Shown: positions 1-9,667, numbered from the stretch's first letter. The stretch: 64,000 nucleotides of DNA from an uncultured Prevotellaceae bacterium (GCA_902783165.1 CACZPU010000021.1:1-64000); one strand, 5' to 3'. The notes: a model not told the origin generated them from the letters alone. Program-made: numbers and translations.

Positions 1-81
1 ACCGGGATTCGAACCCGGGATACGCTTTTGACGTATACACGCTTTCCAGGCGTGCCTCTTCAGCCACTCGAGCATCTCTCC
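1..81 (-). tRNA. tRNA-Ser (anticodon GGA), 3' end cut by window edge
   Basis: Read on the minus strand, the segment starts with an acceptor half GGAGAGA at 81-75, followed by a D arm, an anticodon loop CTGGAAA (anticodon GGA), a long class II variable arm (GTATACG/CGTAT region) and a T arm with GGTTCGAATCC. The matching 3' acceptor half lies off the window. The long variable arm and GGA anticodon identify serine. A TACCTTTG promoter element lies just upstream at 97-104 on the same strand. Confidence 0.93.
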
Positions 82-96
82 AAAAAAATACGGATG

Positions 97-104
97 CAAA
101 GGTA
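97..104 (-). promoter_or_regulatory. -7 element for tRNA-Ser
   Basis: TACCTTTG on the minus strand matches the Bacteroidetes -7 consensus TAnnTTTG and lies 16 bases upstream of the tRNA 5' end. No good -33 TTTG was seen at the expected spacing. Confidence 0.55.
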
Positions 105-318
105 ATCTTTCTTGAAGAAATACGCGCACATTTTATATTAAATAATGTTTAAACGCCTCAGAGTTTTTGTTTTGTCGCCTTCTTCGGTGTCGCCGATTCA
201 ATGGAAGTGGTGTTGAGTGCGATGCCGGTTTTCGCTGATTCTGCCAAATGAAACAACAGACGGTTTAGCGAAAGATGAAAAACCAATGGGGAAACGAAAG
301 AATTTCCGACGTATTATT

Positions 319-428
319 ACAGATATGCTGTAGAAGTTCTACAGATGCTTTGTAGAGTTTCTACAAGTGCCTTGTAATGTTTCTACAGATGTGCTGTAGA
401 AGTTCTACAAGATATTCAGACAAAATCT
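319..428. repeat. 22-bp palindromic tandem repeat (4 clear units plus a decayed fifth)
   Basis: Four head-to-tail units of exactly 22 bp occupy 319-340, 341-362, 363-384 and 385-406; each starts ACAG or ACAA and ends TTCT, and 407-428 is a decayed fifth unit. Units 1 and 4 carry CTGTAGAA-G-TTCTACAG across the unit boundary, a near-perfect palindrome able to form an 8-bp stem. The array sits about 60 bases downstream of the tatD stop and between tatD and the tRNA-Ser promoter. The rest of 105-488 shows no gene that I can support. Possible roles are mRNA 3'-end stabilisation, transcription termination or a protein-binding site. Confidence 0.75.
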
Positions 429-488
429 GTAATTTGTCTACAGGGTTGTGAAAAAAATAGTTTGTCAAGTGTTTGAAAGGCGCTCCGT

Positions 489-1298
489 TCACGCCCCACC
501 AAAGAAGACGCGACTGACCGTTGCATTTGTCTGGGCAGCAATTTCCATCGGTTCGACCTGATAGCATGCTGCCAGACGCTCAAGAACATGCTGCACGAAA
601 GCGGGTTCGTTTCGCTTTCCACGCATTGGGACAGGTGCCATGTAAGGGCTGTCGGTCTCCAAGACAATGCGATGAATAGGCACTTCGGCCAGCACTTCGG
701 GCAGATGGCTTTTCTTGAAAGTGAGCACTCCTCCGATGCCTAGTACAAACCTGGGGAACTGAAGCAGTTCGGCAGCCTCCTTTTCATTGCCCGTGAAACA
801 ATGGAACACGCCGCCAGGCAGTTCTCGCTCGTATTTCTTCAGGAGTCGGACCATCTCGTTCTGCGCCTTCCGACAATGAATCATCAAGGGCAACCGGGTT
901 TCGATGCTCCACTGCACCTGCTCCTCAAACGCTTCCAGCTGTTGGTTTTCAAACTCACGACTCCAATAATAGTCAAGTCCCACTTCACCAACGGCAATGA
1001 AACGAACTGTTTTTTTTTCAATAGAAGCATCGAGAATCTGCTTCATTTGGGCAAGCACCTCTCTCCAATCGTCCTTCACATCCTCCGGGTGCAGTCCTAT
1101 CATGGGATGGGCAAACTCTGGATAGCGGGCGCAAGTGTCGAGCACTGTCTGCACAGAAAGCAGGTTGATGGCTGGCACGAACACCTTGTCCACGCCGGCT
1201 TCTCTTGCTCGTGCCACAACCAAGTCCCTGTCCTCGTCGAACTCTTCGCCGTCGAGGTGAGCGTGTGTATCAATGAAATGATAGTTGATAGCAGTCAA
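489..1298 (-). CDS. tatD: TatD family hydrolase (metal-dependent DNase)
   Basis: A 269-residue protein of the TatD/YcfH amidohydrolase-like family, cytoplasmic metal-dependent nucleases linked to DNA repair and turnover. The N-terminal metal motif THAHLD follows about ten residues in. Further family signatures are IGLHPED, GEVGLDYYW, MIHCRKA, VFHCFTG and the C-terminal LETDSPYMAP. Length is normal for the family. The reading frame has a TAA seven codons upstream and no ATG before the metal motif, so the start appears to be TTG at 1298, which is unusual. It is the last gene of a minus-strand run with polyprenyl synthase and tonB, 53 bases after the former. Confidence 0.93.
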   Translation of the reverse strand: MTAINYHFIDTHAHLDGEEFDEDRDLVVARAREAGVDKVFVPAINLLSVQTVLDTCARYPEFAHPMIGLHPEDVKDDWREVLAQMKQILDASIEKKTVRFIAVGEVGLDYYWSREFENQQLEAFEEQVQWSIETRLPLMIHCRKAQNEMVRLLKKYERELPGGVFHCFTGNEKEAAELLQFPRFVLGIGGVLTFKKSHLPEVLAEVPIHRIVLETDSPYMAPVPMRGKRNEPAFVQHVLERLAACYQVEPMEIAAQTNATVSRVFFGGA

Positions 1299-1351
1299 AG
1301 CAAATACAAAAGTTTGTTAGGGAAAAGATGAATATTTCATTTCTCGGATGG

Positions 1352-2323
1352 CTACTTCTCGCGATGCATCATCTGGTCGGTATAGTCGTAGAGTGGTTGT
1401 TTTGTCTTTTCGTCGACACTGACCAGTGCGAGGAATCGTCGGCTCTCGTCAAAATAGTGCTCAATGCGCTGAAGAGCGAGTTTGTCTACACCTATGACAT
1501 TATACAGGCGGGTGACAGCGGCAATCTTCTTCTGCGGGTCCGGATTGGGTGCTTCTATCCATTGCATGAGTTCTTTGCGCTGTGCCTCATCGGCCATGTT
1601 CATGGCATTGATGAGCATATATGTCTTCTTGTTGCAAAGGATGTCTCCGCCAATGGCTTTGCCAAACACTTTCGGGTCGCCATACACATCAAGATAGTCG
1701 TCCTGCAACTGGAATGCGAGCCCCATCTTCACACCAAACTGATAGAGATTCTCGGCATCTTCCAGTGAAGCGTCGGCCATGATGGCGCCTATTTTCAGTG
1801 CGCAAGCCAGCAGCACGCTGGTCTTCTGCCGAATCATTTCGATGTACTCCTCCTCCCGAACGTCGTTGCGCTTCTCAAAGTCCATATCCATCTGCTGCCC
1901 CTCGTCTATCTCGAGCACAGTCTCGGAGAAGACATTCATCACAGGTTTCAGCTTTGAGGAGTCGCATTGCATCATGCGATGGAACGCCATGGCGAGCATG
2001 GTGTCGCCCGAAAGGATGGCGGTATTGGCATCCCATTTCACATGAACGGTGTCGTGTCCGCGCCTCATATTGGCGTTGTCCATCAAGTCGTCATGCAGAA
2101 GGGTGAAGTTGTGGAATGTTTCCAAGGCGCATGCTTGTGGCAAAATACTTTCCGGATTATCCTTATACATCTGGTAGGCGAGCATCATCAATACAGGACG
2201 AATGCGCTTTCCACCCAATGAGAGGACATATTTCACCGGTTCGTAGAGACTCTGCGGTTGGCGGTTGTAAGGCACTTGTTCAAGATAATGATTGAACAAG
2301 GATAGAAGTTCTTTTGCTGTCAT
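1352..2323 (-). CDS. Polyprenyl diphosphate synthase (trans-isoprenyl synthase)
   Basis: A 323-residue trans-isoprenyl diphosphate synthase that condenses isopentenyl diphosphate with an allylic diphosphate, giving precursors for menaquinone side chains or other isoprenoids. The first aspartate-rich motif is DDLMD at about residues 78-82, followed by RRG. The second is DDYLD at about 208-212, preceded by FQLQ. GGKRIRP near residues 37-43 binds isopentenyl diphosphate. Chain length cannot be read safely from the sequence; farnesyl, geranylgeranyl and longer products are all possible. The gene starts ATG 6 bases after the tonB stop, so the two are almost certainly cotranscribed. Confidence 0.93.
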   Translation of the reverse strand: MTAKELLSLFNHYLEQVPYNRQPQSLYEPVKYVLSLGGKRIRPVLMMLAYQMYKDNPESILPQACALETFHNFTLLHDDLMDNANMRRGHDTVHVKWDANTAILSGDTMLAMAFHRMMQCDSSKLKPVMNVFSETVLEIDEGQQMDMDFEKRNDVREEEYIEMIRQKTSVLLACALKIGAIMADASLEDAENLYQFGVKMGLAFQLQDDYLDVYGDPKVFGKAIGGDILCNKKTYMLINAMNMADEAQRKELMQWIEAPNPDPQKKIAAVTRLYNVIGVDKLALQRIEHYFDESRRFLALVSVDEKTKQPLYDYTDQMMHREK

Positions 2324-2329
2324 ATATTG

Positions 2330-3052
2330 CTAGATTTTAAATTCTATGGGAATAGCGAACTGTGTGCGGCATGGCTTGCCATGATCTTCTCCCGCCTTCC
2401 ATTTTGGCATCATACGTACCACCCGCATAGCCTCTGTGTCGAGAATAGACTTTCCGGAAGAACGTAAGATACGCGCATCGGTTGTTGTGCCGTCTTTGTT
2501 CACGATAAAGGAAACGACAACAGTGCCTTGAATTTTCATTCGCTGTGCCGTCGGGGGGTATTTCAGATTTTGGTTCAGCCATTTCATAAACGCCACCATA
2601 CCGCCAGGGAACTCGGGCAGCCGTTCCACCACCCTGAAATGCAGGGGATTGTCCTCCTCGTCCACAGCAACAGGTGCCACATGAGGAGTCTCTTCTTCGA
2701 CGACGGTCTGGCTTTCGGCATCTCCTTCTACGATTGCAGTTTGGTTTTCCACCAGTCGGTCGGGCTCCGGTTTCACCAATTTCTCCTCCACAGGGTTCAC
2801 TTTCTCTATCACTTGCGGTGGTGTTGTTTCTTCCTGTGGAAGCATAATCATGTCTTTCTGCACAAGAGCCGGCATCATTTCCATGTCTTGGGCAAGTTCA
2901 TCGAGAATCTCTTCGTCCATATCACGGCTTTCTTCGTTCCATCGAAGTTCCAGTGCACCAAAGAAAAGAGCCAGTGCCACAACAAGACCCAGAAGGAAAT
3001 GCTTGGTCCTTCTGTGTTCCAAATCAGCCGCATATGTTTTTTTTACTTCCAA
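2330..3052 (-). CDS. tonB: Energy transducer TonB
   Basis: A 240-residue inner-membrane-anchored periplasmic protein that passes proton-motive energy to TonB-dependent outer-membrane receptors. A single membrane segment lies at about residues 19-36, after a short basic N-terminus. A Glu/Pro/Val-rich periplasmic linker follows (about 60-130), and then a C-terminal TonB domain with FPGGMVAFMKWLNQNLKYP, QGTVVVSFIVNKDG and a closing FAIPIEFKI. It starts at TTG (3052); no in-frame ATG lies between the promoter and the membrane segment. It heads a run with polyprenyl synthase and tatD and could energise the two SusC receptors in this window. Confidence 0.93.
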   Translation of the reverse strand: MEVKKTYAADLEHRRTKHFLLGLVVALALFFGALELRWNEESRDMDEEILDELAQDMEMMPALVQKDMIMLPQEETTPPQVIEKVNPVEEKLVKPEPDRLVENQTAIVEGDAESQTVVEEETPHVAPVAVDEEDNPLHFRVVERLPEFPGGMVAFMKWLNQNLKYPPTAQRMKIQGTVVVSFIVNKDGTTTDARILRSSGKSILDTEAMRVVRMMPKWKAGEDHGKPCRTQFAIPIEFKI

Positions 3053-3107
3053 AAGCAGTAAATATAATAAAGTGGTGCTTTTTGCGTTTAATAATTATAA
3101 TTGTATG

Positions 3108-3138
3108 CAAAGATAGCGCAAAAAATCGAATAAGCAAG
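3108..3138 (-). promoter_or_regulatory. Promoter of tonB / polyprenyl synthase / tatD
   Basis: Minus-strand TATCTTTG at 3115-3108 with a TTG -33 element 19 bases upstream fits the Bacteroidetes housekeeping promoter. It predicts a short leader of about 50 nt before the TTG start at 3052. The -33 region overlaps the arm of an imperfect hairpin at 3135-3171 (GAAATGA at 3145-3151 against TCATTTC at 3157-3163), which could be an operator between tonB and porQ. Confidence 0.65.
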
Positions 3139-3211
3139 GAAATTGAAATGATATTTTCATTTCCGTGCTTGAGAAAGCGATGTGACGCGAAGACAATACA
3201 AAATGACTTTG

Positions 3212-4162
3212 ATGAAAAAAACAGCACTTATCATCATATTGATGCTACTCACCTTGTCGTCCGGAGCCCAAGAGAGCCAGACGGAATATAATTTCCTGAG
3301 GATTCCCGTGAGCGCTCATGGCGCTGCTTTGGGCGGAGACAACATTACCATAATAGAAGACGACGCTTCGTTGATGATTTCCAATCCGGCATTGCTTAGC
3401 TCGGTGAGCGACAAGACCATCGGTCTGAACTTCATGAACTATATGCAGGGCGCCAATACTGCCAGCGCCACATTTGCGAAAGTGCTGAAAGAACGCATGT
3501 CTATCGGTTTTGCCGCCCAATACATGGACTATGGGAAGATGAAGGAAATGGACGAGAACAATGTTCAGACGGGTGAGTTCTCGGCCAAAGACATCGTTGC
3601 CAGCGGCACCTTGTCCTACTTGTTGGGAAAGAATATCGCAGGCGGCATCACCACGCGATTCATCAATTCCTACATCGGCAATTACAATTCGCTGGCCCTT
3701 GGTGTCGACCTGGGCCTAAACTACTATCATCCGGAAAAGGAATTATCGGTTTCGGCTGTGGTGAAAAACCTGGGAGGCGAGCTCAATGCCTACGACGAGG
3801 AATACGGAAAGATGCCTCTCGACATTCAGCTGGGAGTCACAAAGAAACTGACAGGCGCCCCATTCCGCCTCTCTGCCACACTTGTCGACCTGAATCATCT
3901 CGACCAGAAATTCATCAATCATCTGGTGGCTGGTGTGGATATCATCATCTCGCCACAACTGTATGTTGCCGGAGGATATAATTTCCGTCGCGCCAGCGAA
4001 ATGGAAATCATCAGCGACGGAGAGGAACGAGGCAGCAGCCACGGGGCAGGACTGTCGCTTGGCGCCGGTATTTTGCTCGACCGCTTCAAGCTAAACCTGG
4101 CCTATGGAAAGTACCACGTCACGTCGCACTCACTGATTATCAATGTAAGTTTTCAACTATAA
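3212..4162 (+). CDS. porQ: Type IX secretion system protein PorQ
   Basis: A 316-residue secreted outer-membrane protein of the PorQ/PorV group, which supports the type IX secretion system in Bacteroidetes. A signal peptide (MKKTALIIILMLL to SSGAQ) is followed by NFLRIPVSAHGAALGG near the mature N-terminus. DDASLMISNPALL comes next, which is the PorV/PorQ hallmark, then amphipathic beta-strands to a C-terminal ...IINVSFQL strand. The start is taken at the ATG at 3212 for the signal peptide; ATG 3203 and GTG 3182 are in frame upstream. cmk follows 21 bases later, a porQ-cmk pairing I recall from Porphyromonas gingivalis. The rest of the T9SS genes are not in the window. Confidence 0.88.
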   Translation: MKKTALIIILMLLTLSSGAQESQTEYNFLRIPVSAHGAALGGDNITIIEDDASLMISNPALLSSVSDKTIGLNFMNYMQGANTASATFAKVLKERMSIGFAAQYMDYGKMKEMDENNVQTGEFSAKDIVASGTLSYLLGKNIAGGITTRFINSYIGNYNSLALGVDLGLNYYHPEKELSVSAVVKNLGGELNAYDEEYGKMPLDIQLGVTKKLTGAPFRLSATLVDLNHLDQKFINHLVAGVDIIISPQLYVAGGYNFRRASEMEIISDGEERGSSHGAGLSLGAGILLDRFKLNLAYGKYHVTSHSLIINVSFQL

Positions 4163-4183
4163 TAGCAATACACAGACCATATT

Positions 4184-4873
4184 ATGAAAAAGATAACTAT
4201 TGCCATCGACGGTTTTTCTTCTTGCGGCAAATCAACCATGGCCAAAGACCTGGCCCGCCGGGTGGGTTATGTTTATGTTGACACCGGTGCCATGTACCGC
4301 TCGGTGACTCTTTTCGCCATGCAACACCATCTATTCCGTGAAGACGGAAGCATCAAAGAGGAAGAATTGAAGTCACGTATGGACGAAATCAACATATCTT
4401 TCAAGTTCAACGCCGAAACAGGAAAGCCTGACACCTATCTGAACGGAGAATTGGTTGAAAAGGAAATCCGCACGATGGAAGTGTCAAACCGTGTGTCCCC
4501 CATAGCGGCACTGCCATTTGTACGAGAGGCGATGGTAGCACAGCAGCAACGTATGGGCAAAGAGAAAGGCATCGTTATGGACGGCCGCGACATCGGAACC
4601 GTAGTTTTTCCCGATGCAGAACTGAAAGTGTTTGTAACCGCTTCTGCAGAAGTGCGAGCCCAGCGCCGCTTTGATGAACTGAAAGGAAAGGGTATGGATG
4701 CCGATTTCAACGAGATTCTGAAAAATGTTCAGGAACGCGACTATATTGATTCTCACCGCGAAGTGGCACCATTGCGCAAGGCCGATGACGCTCTTGAGCT
4801 TGACAACAGCCACATGACTATAGAAGAGCAGAACGTCTGGCTGATGAAACGGTTTGAAGAAAGGACAAAATAA
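4184..4873 (+). CDS. cmk: Cytidylate kinase
   Basis: A 229-residue cytoplasmic (d)CMP kinase that phosphorylates CMP/dCMP with ATP in pyrimidine nucleotide supply. The P-loop is [15 protein letters not shown] (residues about 9-23), followed by [11 protein letters not shown] of the NMP-binding site. [22 protein letters not shown] and the lid region [19 protein letters not shown] also match the family. Length is normal. It lies 21 bases after porQ on the same strand and ends just before a strong bidirectional terminator. Confidence 0.97.
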   Translation: MKKITIAIDGFSSCGKSTMAKDLARRVGYVYVDTGAMYRSVTLFAMQHHLFREDGSIKEEELKSRMDEINISFKFNAETGKPDTYLNGELVEKEIRTMEVSNRVSPIAALPFVREAMVAQQQRMGKEKGIVMDGRDIGTVVFPDAELKVFVTASAEVRAQRRFDELKGKGMDADFNEILKNVQERDYIDSHREVAPLRKADDALELDNSHMTIEEQNVWLMKRFEERTK

Positions 4874-4881
4874 AAAAACGG

Positions 4882-4925
4882 AAGTCCGGTATCAGAATGA
4901 CGTCTACTGATACCGGACTTTTTTA
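4882..4925. terminator. Bidirectional intrinsic terminator after cmk / acyl-CoA synthetase
   Basis: A perfect 14-bp stem (AAGTCCGGTATCAG at 4882-4895 with its complement at 4907-4920) encloses an 11-nt loop and is followed by a T run to 4924. An A run precedes the stem, so it can also serve the convergent gene on the minus strand. Confidence 0.93.
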
Positions 4926-4942
4926 TAGGACACTTATCATTT

Positions 4943-7003
4943 TCACTTTTCTATCAGGATGCGCGCATCGACAGCCACCACACCCTTTTCGTCGGCAAGC
5001 AGCGGGTTGATGTCCATTTCCTTAATCTCTGTAGCAAAGCGCAAAAGCGTTGACAAGCGTACAATCACCTCGGCATATTTCTGCTCGTTCAGACCAGCTT
5101 GTCCGCGCGTACCTTTTATAATCTTATAGGCCTTGAGTGAGCGTATCATAGAGTAAGCCTCATTGTACGACAATGGAGCCAAGCCACTCGACACGTCTTT
5201 CAGCACTTCCACGAATATTCCGCCAAGACCACAGAGCACCACATGGCCGAAGCGTGACTCATACTTGGCACCAATAAACAACTCGGTACCCTTCAACATC
5301 TTCTGAACCATCACGCCAGTGGCATCCTTGATCTTCATCATACGGTCGTATTCCAAAGCAAGATGCTCAGAGGTGCGGATATTCAATGCCACTCCACCCA
5401 CATCGCTCTTATGGATTGGGCCCACCACCTTGGCAACAACCGGATAGCCCACCTTGTCGGCAAAGGCAAGCAGTTCGTCCTTGGAAGAACTTACTTTCTC
5501 TGGAACCATCGGTATGCCGGCACAATCCAGCAGCTGATGTACGAGTTCTGGCGTTATATATCCATTTTTCTTGATGCCACCAATGATTTCTCTGATGCGC
5601 GGAACGTCAACACCGAACAACTCTATCTCTGTGGAAGCAGGCTTTGGAGTCCTCATCACCTGTGTCAATGCAGTGGCAAGCGTCACCTCATCGCTGAAAT
5701 TCACATGCCCTTTGCTGAGGAATTCAGCTACCTCAGGTCCTGCAGTGTGCAAGCAAGGCAGAATGGGGAAGATAGGTTTCTTGCATTCAAGGATTTTCTT
5801 GTGCAACACATCGTAAGCCTCATACAGCTGTACGAGTCCGGGAGTGCCGAAAATCACAAAAATAGCATCGATGTTTTCGAAGCGTTTCTCACAGAAATCT
5901 ATGGCAATGCCCAGATGCTCGGGAGTGCCGGTTGCAAGGATATCGATTGGGTTGGCTACGGATGAGCCGGGGAACAATTGGTCTTTCAACTCGTCGGCCA
6001 CCTTGCCTTCGAGTTTGGGAATATTCATTCCGCCCTTGCTCAATGCATCGGTAAGCATCACACCAGGTCCTCCCGCATGAGTGACAATGGCAAAATTCTT
6101 GCCCTTGAGAGGAGGCAATGTGAAAATACATCCCACGGTGGTAAGTTCCTCACGCGAGAAACACCTCACGATACCAGCCTTACGGAACAAAGCCTCAACA
6201 GCTGAATCGCTTGAAGCAATAGCGCCTGTATGGGAAGAAGCTGCACGACTGCCACTTTCTGACGAACCGGCCTTGATGGCAGCGATGCGACATCCCTTGC
6301 GTATCAACGAACTTGCATGGAACAGAAGTTTATCCGGATTCGACACATTTTCAATATAAAGAAGTTTCACCTTGCTGTCACGATCCGGATCAAAGTTCTC
6401 ATCCATATACTGCAACACATCCTCAATGCCAATTTGCTTACCATTTCCAATGCTCCATACGCTATTGAACGGCAGTCCCTTGGTGACAGCAGACTCAAGA
6501 ATGAATACTGCTGTGGCACCCGAACCACTGATAAAGTCGACGCCTTGTGTGTCCAATGTTGGAATAGGCTTGGTGAAAACGCTATGATGCCAAGCATTCA
6601 ACAATCCAATGCAATTGGGACCTATCAGTGCGGCACCATAACGGTCGCAGGTATCCAAGATTCTCTGTTCGAGTTCAGCACCCTTTTTTGTTTCCTCACC
6701 GAATCCGGCAGAAATAATGATAAAAGCCTTTGTCTCCTTTTCTGCAGCCATGAACTCAACATAGTCTGGGCAGTATTTGGCAGCGACCACCAAGATGGCC
6801 AGGTCTGTAGGAGGTACCTCTTTCACATCATGGAAAGCCTTGATGCCCTGCACTTCCTCCTCCTTGGGATTCACGATGCGGAGCATTCCCTTGTAGCCTC
6901 CCTGCAAAATGTTACGCACGATGGCACCACCTGGTTTGTGCACATTGTTAGAACCGCCGATAACGACGATACTTTCGGGATGTAATAATTGTTCGTTTAT
7001 CAT
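4943..7003 (-). CDS. Acetate--CoA ligase (ADP-forming), fused alpha-beta
   Basis: A 686-residue fused ADP-forming acyl-CoA synthetase, which converts acyl-CoA + ADP + Pi to acid + ATP + CoA, or the reverse. An N-terminal CoA-binding Rossmann domain (IVVIGGSNN at 12-20, GPNCIGLLN at about 128-136) is followed by succinyl-CoA-synthetase-like domains. The phospho-acceptor histidine is in SSHTGAIA, near His258. A C-terminal ATP-grasp domain starts near residue 480, with PVVAKVVGP, HKSDVGGVALN and a closing DINPLLADEKG. It lies 52 bases downstream of the GH94 gene on the same strand, with no promoter seen between. The true acyl substrate is not certain from sequence. Confidence 0.9.
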   Translation of the reverse strand: MINEQLLHPESIVVIGGSNNVHKPGGAIVRNILQGGYKGMLRIVNPKEEEVQGIKAFHDVKEVPPTDLAILVVAAKYCPDYVEFMAAEKETKAFIIISAGFGEETKKGAELEQRILDTCDRYGAALIGPNCIGLLNAWHHSVFTKPIPTLDTQGVDFISGSGATAVFILESAVTKGLPFNSVWSIGNGKQIGIEDVLQYMDENFDPDRDSKVKLLYIENVSNPDKLLFHASSLIRKGCRIAAIKAGSSESGSRAASSHTGAIASSDSAVEALFRKAGIVRCFSREELTTVGCIFTLPPLKGKNFAIVTHAGGPGVMLTDALSKGGMNIPKLEGKVADELKDQLFPGSSVANPIDILATGTPEHLGIAIDFCEKRFENIDAIFVIFGTPGLVQLYEAYDVLHKKILECKKPIFPILPCLHTAGPEVAEFLSKGHVNFSDEVTLATALTQVMRTPKPASTEIELFGVDVPRIREIIGGIKKNGYITPELVHQLLDCAGIPMVPEKVSSSKDELLAFADKVGYPVVAKVVGPIHKSDVGGVALNIRTSEHLALEYDRMMKIKDATGVMVQKMLKGTELFIGAKYESRFGHVVLCGLGGIFVEVLKDVSSGLAPLSYNEAYSMIRSLKAYKIIKGTRGQAGLNEQKYAEVIVRLSTLLRFATEIKEMDINPLLADEKGVVAVDARILIEK

Positions 7004-7055
7004 GGTTATTGTTATTATGGGAACAGTCCTTTACCGTCTGTCCCCGATGATTAAT

Positions 7056-9602
7056 TTATCCTAAGATTACTTCCACTTGATGATTCCCATCCATAACAGG
7101 TACGAACTGTCCAGGCACAGCTTTTCCGTCGACCAACAGCTGCTTCACTCCCATCTGTACGCCATTGGGATTCTTCACAGTGATAGTGTATTCAGCACCG
7201 CGGAAACTGCGCTTAACGACAAACTCCTTCATAGAAGAAGGTATACAGGGATTGATGACCAAACCGTTATAGTCGGGCTTAATGCCAAGAATAAACTGGG
7301 AAATGGTGTACCAGTTCCATGCAGCCGTTCCCGTAAGCCAACTGTTTTTACCCTCACCTGGGCGGGCAGCATCCTTGCCTGCTACCATCTGCGAATAGAC
7401 ATACGGCTCCACTTTATGGAGCGACTGGTCTTTAATAAAGGCTGGACATATTTTACAGTAATGCTCCCAAGCGTCATTGCCTCTGCCAACAACGGTCTCT
7501 CCGATGATAACCCATGGATTATTGTGACAGAAGATGCCCGCATTCTCCTTGTAACCGGCGGGATAGCTTGAGATTTCTCCCATTTCAACATAATAGCGAG
7601 TGAAAGCAGGATTGTTCAGAACGATGCCGTGTTCGGAGTCAAGATATTTCTTTGTACTGTCAAGCGCCTTCTCCACCATGCCTTCTTCAAGTCCAATGCC
7701 GGCCATGGTGCACCAGCCTTGACTCTCAATGAATATCTTGCCCTCTTCATTCTCATGCGAACCAATCTTGTTGCCATAGAAATCGTAAGCACGGAGATAC
7801 CATTCTCCATCCCAGCCATATTCCTTCACTGCATCAATCATCTTGTTTACACACTGGTTCGCACGTTCTGCCTCGGCAGAGAAATCTGCATTCAGTCGGT
7901 GGGCGGATTCTCTTCGGCGTTGCAGTTCCCTGCACAATTCCACATAATCCTTTCCACAGACAACGAACAGACCGGCAATCATCAGCGACTCGGCCTTACT
8001 GCCTTCTGTCTTGTTCTCTGTTGTCTGGAAGCTCTCATTGGGATCCCATGAGAAGCAGTTCAGGTTCAGACAGTCGTTCCAATCGGCGCGACCAATGAGC
8101 GGCAGCTTATGAGGTCCGAGATTCTCCACCACATGATTGAACGAAATGCGCAAGTGTTCGAAAAGCGACACCTCTGTTCCAGGTTGGTTATCAAATGGCA
8201 CCGGTTCTTCCAAGATAGAGAAATCGCCCGTTTCCTTCAAGTAAGCCACTGTTCCGAAGATGAGCCACATGGGGTCATCGTTGAATCCGCCACCGATGTC
8301 ATTATTACCTCGCTTTGTGAGTGGCTGGTATTGATGGTAGCATCCTCCATCAGGGAACTGGGTGGAAGCTATGTCAATAATACGCTGGCGGGCACGTGCA
8401 GGAATCTGGTGAACAAAGCCAACCAAGTCTTGATTGCTGTCGCGGAAGCCCATTCCACGCCCTATTCCACTCTCAAAGAAACTGGCCGAACGGGAGAAAT
8501 TGAACGTTATCATGCACTGATACTGGTTCCAGATGTTCACCATGCGGTCGAGCCGCTCGTCATCACTGTGCACCATGAAGCGATTGAGCAGACTATCCCA
8601 ATACTGATTGAGTTTCTTGAACGCATCGTCAACCTTCTCTACAGTATTGAATTCCTCGATACAAGCCTTGGCTTTGGTCTTGTTGACAATGGTATGGTCA
8701 AGCTTTCCAAGTGAGGTTATCAGCTTTTCATCGCCTTGTTCGTATTTCTCTTCCTGTTCGTTTTCCACATATCCCAACAAGAAAATGAAGTCTTTGCTTT
8801 CACCTGGCTGCAATTCCACTTCTATATAATGCGAAGCAATAGGACTCCAGCCATGAGCAACACTGTTCTTAGGTTGCCCGGCCATCACACAGTCTGGATT
8901 GGAGAACTCATTATAAAGACCAATAAAACTTTCACGGTCGGTGTCAAATCCTTGTATTGGCACATTGACGCTGTAGAAAGCATAATGGTTTCGGCGCTCC
9001 TTGTACTCAGTTTTGTGGTAAATAACGCTTCCGTCTATTTCCACTTCGCCTGTGGAGAAATTGCGCTGAAAGTTCTCCATGTCGGTGGCCGCATTCCAAA
9101 GGCACCACTCCAAGAAGGAGAAAAGCTTCAGATGGCGCACTCTCTGTGTGTTGTTCTTCAGTGTGAGTTTCTGTATCTCGCACCATTTTCCTAATGGAAC
9201 GAAGAAGAGAACGCTTGCCTCCACACCATTCTTGCTGCCCGTTATACGAGTGTAACTCATTCCGTGACGGCACTCATAAGAATCAAGAGGTGTCTTGCAG
9301 GGTTTCCACCCGGGATTCCACACCACGGGAGTATTCTCCAAACAGTTCTTCGCCCCTTCTTCACACTCGTTGTCATCCACAATGTAGAAATACCTGCCGC
9401 CATTATCCATCGGCACATTGTTATAGCGATAGCGTGTGATGCGGCGAAACTTCGCATCTTTATAGAATGAATAACCTCCCGCTGTGTTGGAGATAAGCGA
9501 GAAGAAGTCTTCATTACCCAAGTAATTAATCCAAGGCCAAGGGGTCTTCGGGGTGGTGATTACATACTCACGAGACTTGTCGTCAAAATGTCCGTACTGC
9601 AT
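7056..9602 (-). CDS. GH94 cellobiose phosphorylase
   Basis: An 848-residue cytoplasmic GH94 phosphorylase that cleaves cellobiose with phosphate to glucose 1-phosphate and glucose, saving one ATP per disaccharide. The N-terminus ([33 protein letters not shown]) is close to characterised cellobiose phosphorylases. [19 protein letters not shown] lies near 383-401. The general acid aspartate is in DWNDCLN at about 507-513, and the C-terminal cap closes the protein. There is no signal peptide. A weak minus-strand -7 element (TAGTTTTG, 9627-9620) lies just upstream. Other GH94 specificities such as cellodextrin or laminaribiose cannot be fully excluded. Confidence 0.9.
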   Translation of the reverse strand: MQYGHFDDKSREYVITTPKTPWPWINYLGNEDFFSLISNTAGGYSFYKDAKFRRITRYRYNNVPMDNGGRYFYIVDDNECEEGAKNCLENTPVVWNPGWKPCKTPLDSYECRHGMSYTRITGSKNGVEASVLFFVPLGKWCEIQKLTLKNNTQRVRHLKLFSFLEWCLWNAATDMENFQRNFSTGEVEIDGSVIYHKTEYKERRNHYAFYSVNVPIQGFDTDRESFIGLYNEFSNPDCVMAGQPKNSVAHGWSPIASHYIEVELQPGESKDFIFLLGYVENEQEEKYEQGDEKLITSLGKLDHTIVNKTKAKACIEEFNTVEKVDDAFKKLNQYWDSLLNRFMVHSDDERLDRMVNIWNQYQCMITFNFSRSASFFESGIGRGMGFRDSNQDLVGFVHQIPARARQRIIDIASTQFPDGGCYHQYQPLTKRGNNDIGGGFNDDPMWLIFGTVAYLKETGDFSILEEPVPFDNQPGTEVSLFEHLRISFNHVVENLGPHKLPLIGRADWNDCLNLNCFSWDPNESFQTTENKTEGSKAESLMIAGLFVVCGKDYVELCRELQRRRESAHRLNADFSAEAERANQCVNKMIDAVKEYGWDGEWYLRAYDFYGNKIGSHENEEGKIFIESQGWCTMAGIGLEEGMVEKALDSTKKYLDSEHGIVLNNPAFTRYYVEMGEISSYPAGYKENAGIFCHNNPWVIIGETVVGRGNDAWEHYCKICPAFIKDQSLHKVEPYVYSQMVAGKDAARPGEGKNSWLTGTAAWNWYTISQFILGIKPDYNGLVINPCIPSSMKEFVVKRSFRGAEYTITVKNPNGVQMGVKQLLVDGKAVPGQFVPVMDGNHQVEVILG

Positions 9603-9667
9603 GATTGTATTATAAAAGACAAAACTAAAATTCCATGATAGGGTTTCGGCCCTTCACGATTGATTAC

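Noticed and set aside
1..428. Possible genomic island boundary at tRNA-Ser with the 22-bp repeats as attachment sites
   Set aside because: No integrase, no direct repeat of the tRNA 3' end and no foreign-looking genes nearby; the repeats are tandem palindromes, not attachment-site pairs.
319..428. CRISPR array
   Set aside because: The units are contiguous 22-bp repeats with no unique spacers and no cas gene in the window.
801..1331. Plus-strand frame of 176 codons opposite tatD
   Set aside because: It is the antisense shadow of tatD: no recognisable domain, and the minus-strand frame has clear TatD motifs.
3024..3227. Minus-strand frame of 67 codons between tonB and porQ
   Set aside because: It crosses the tonB promoter and the porQ start and shows no family features.
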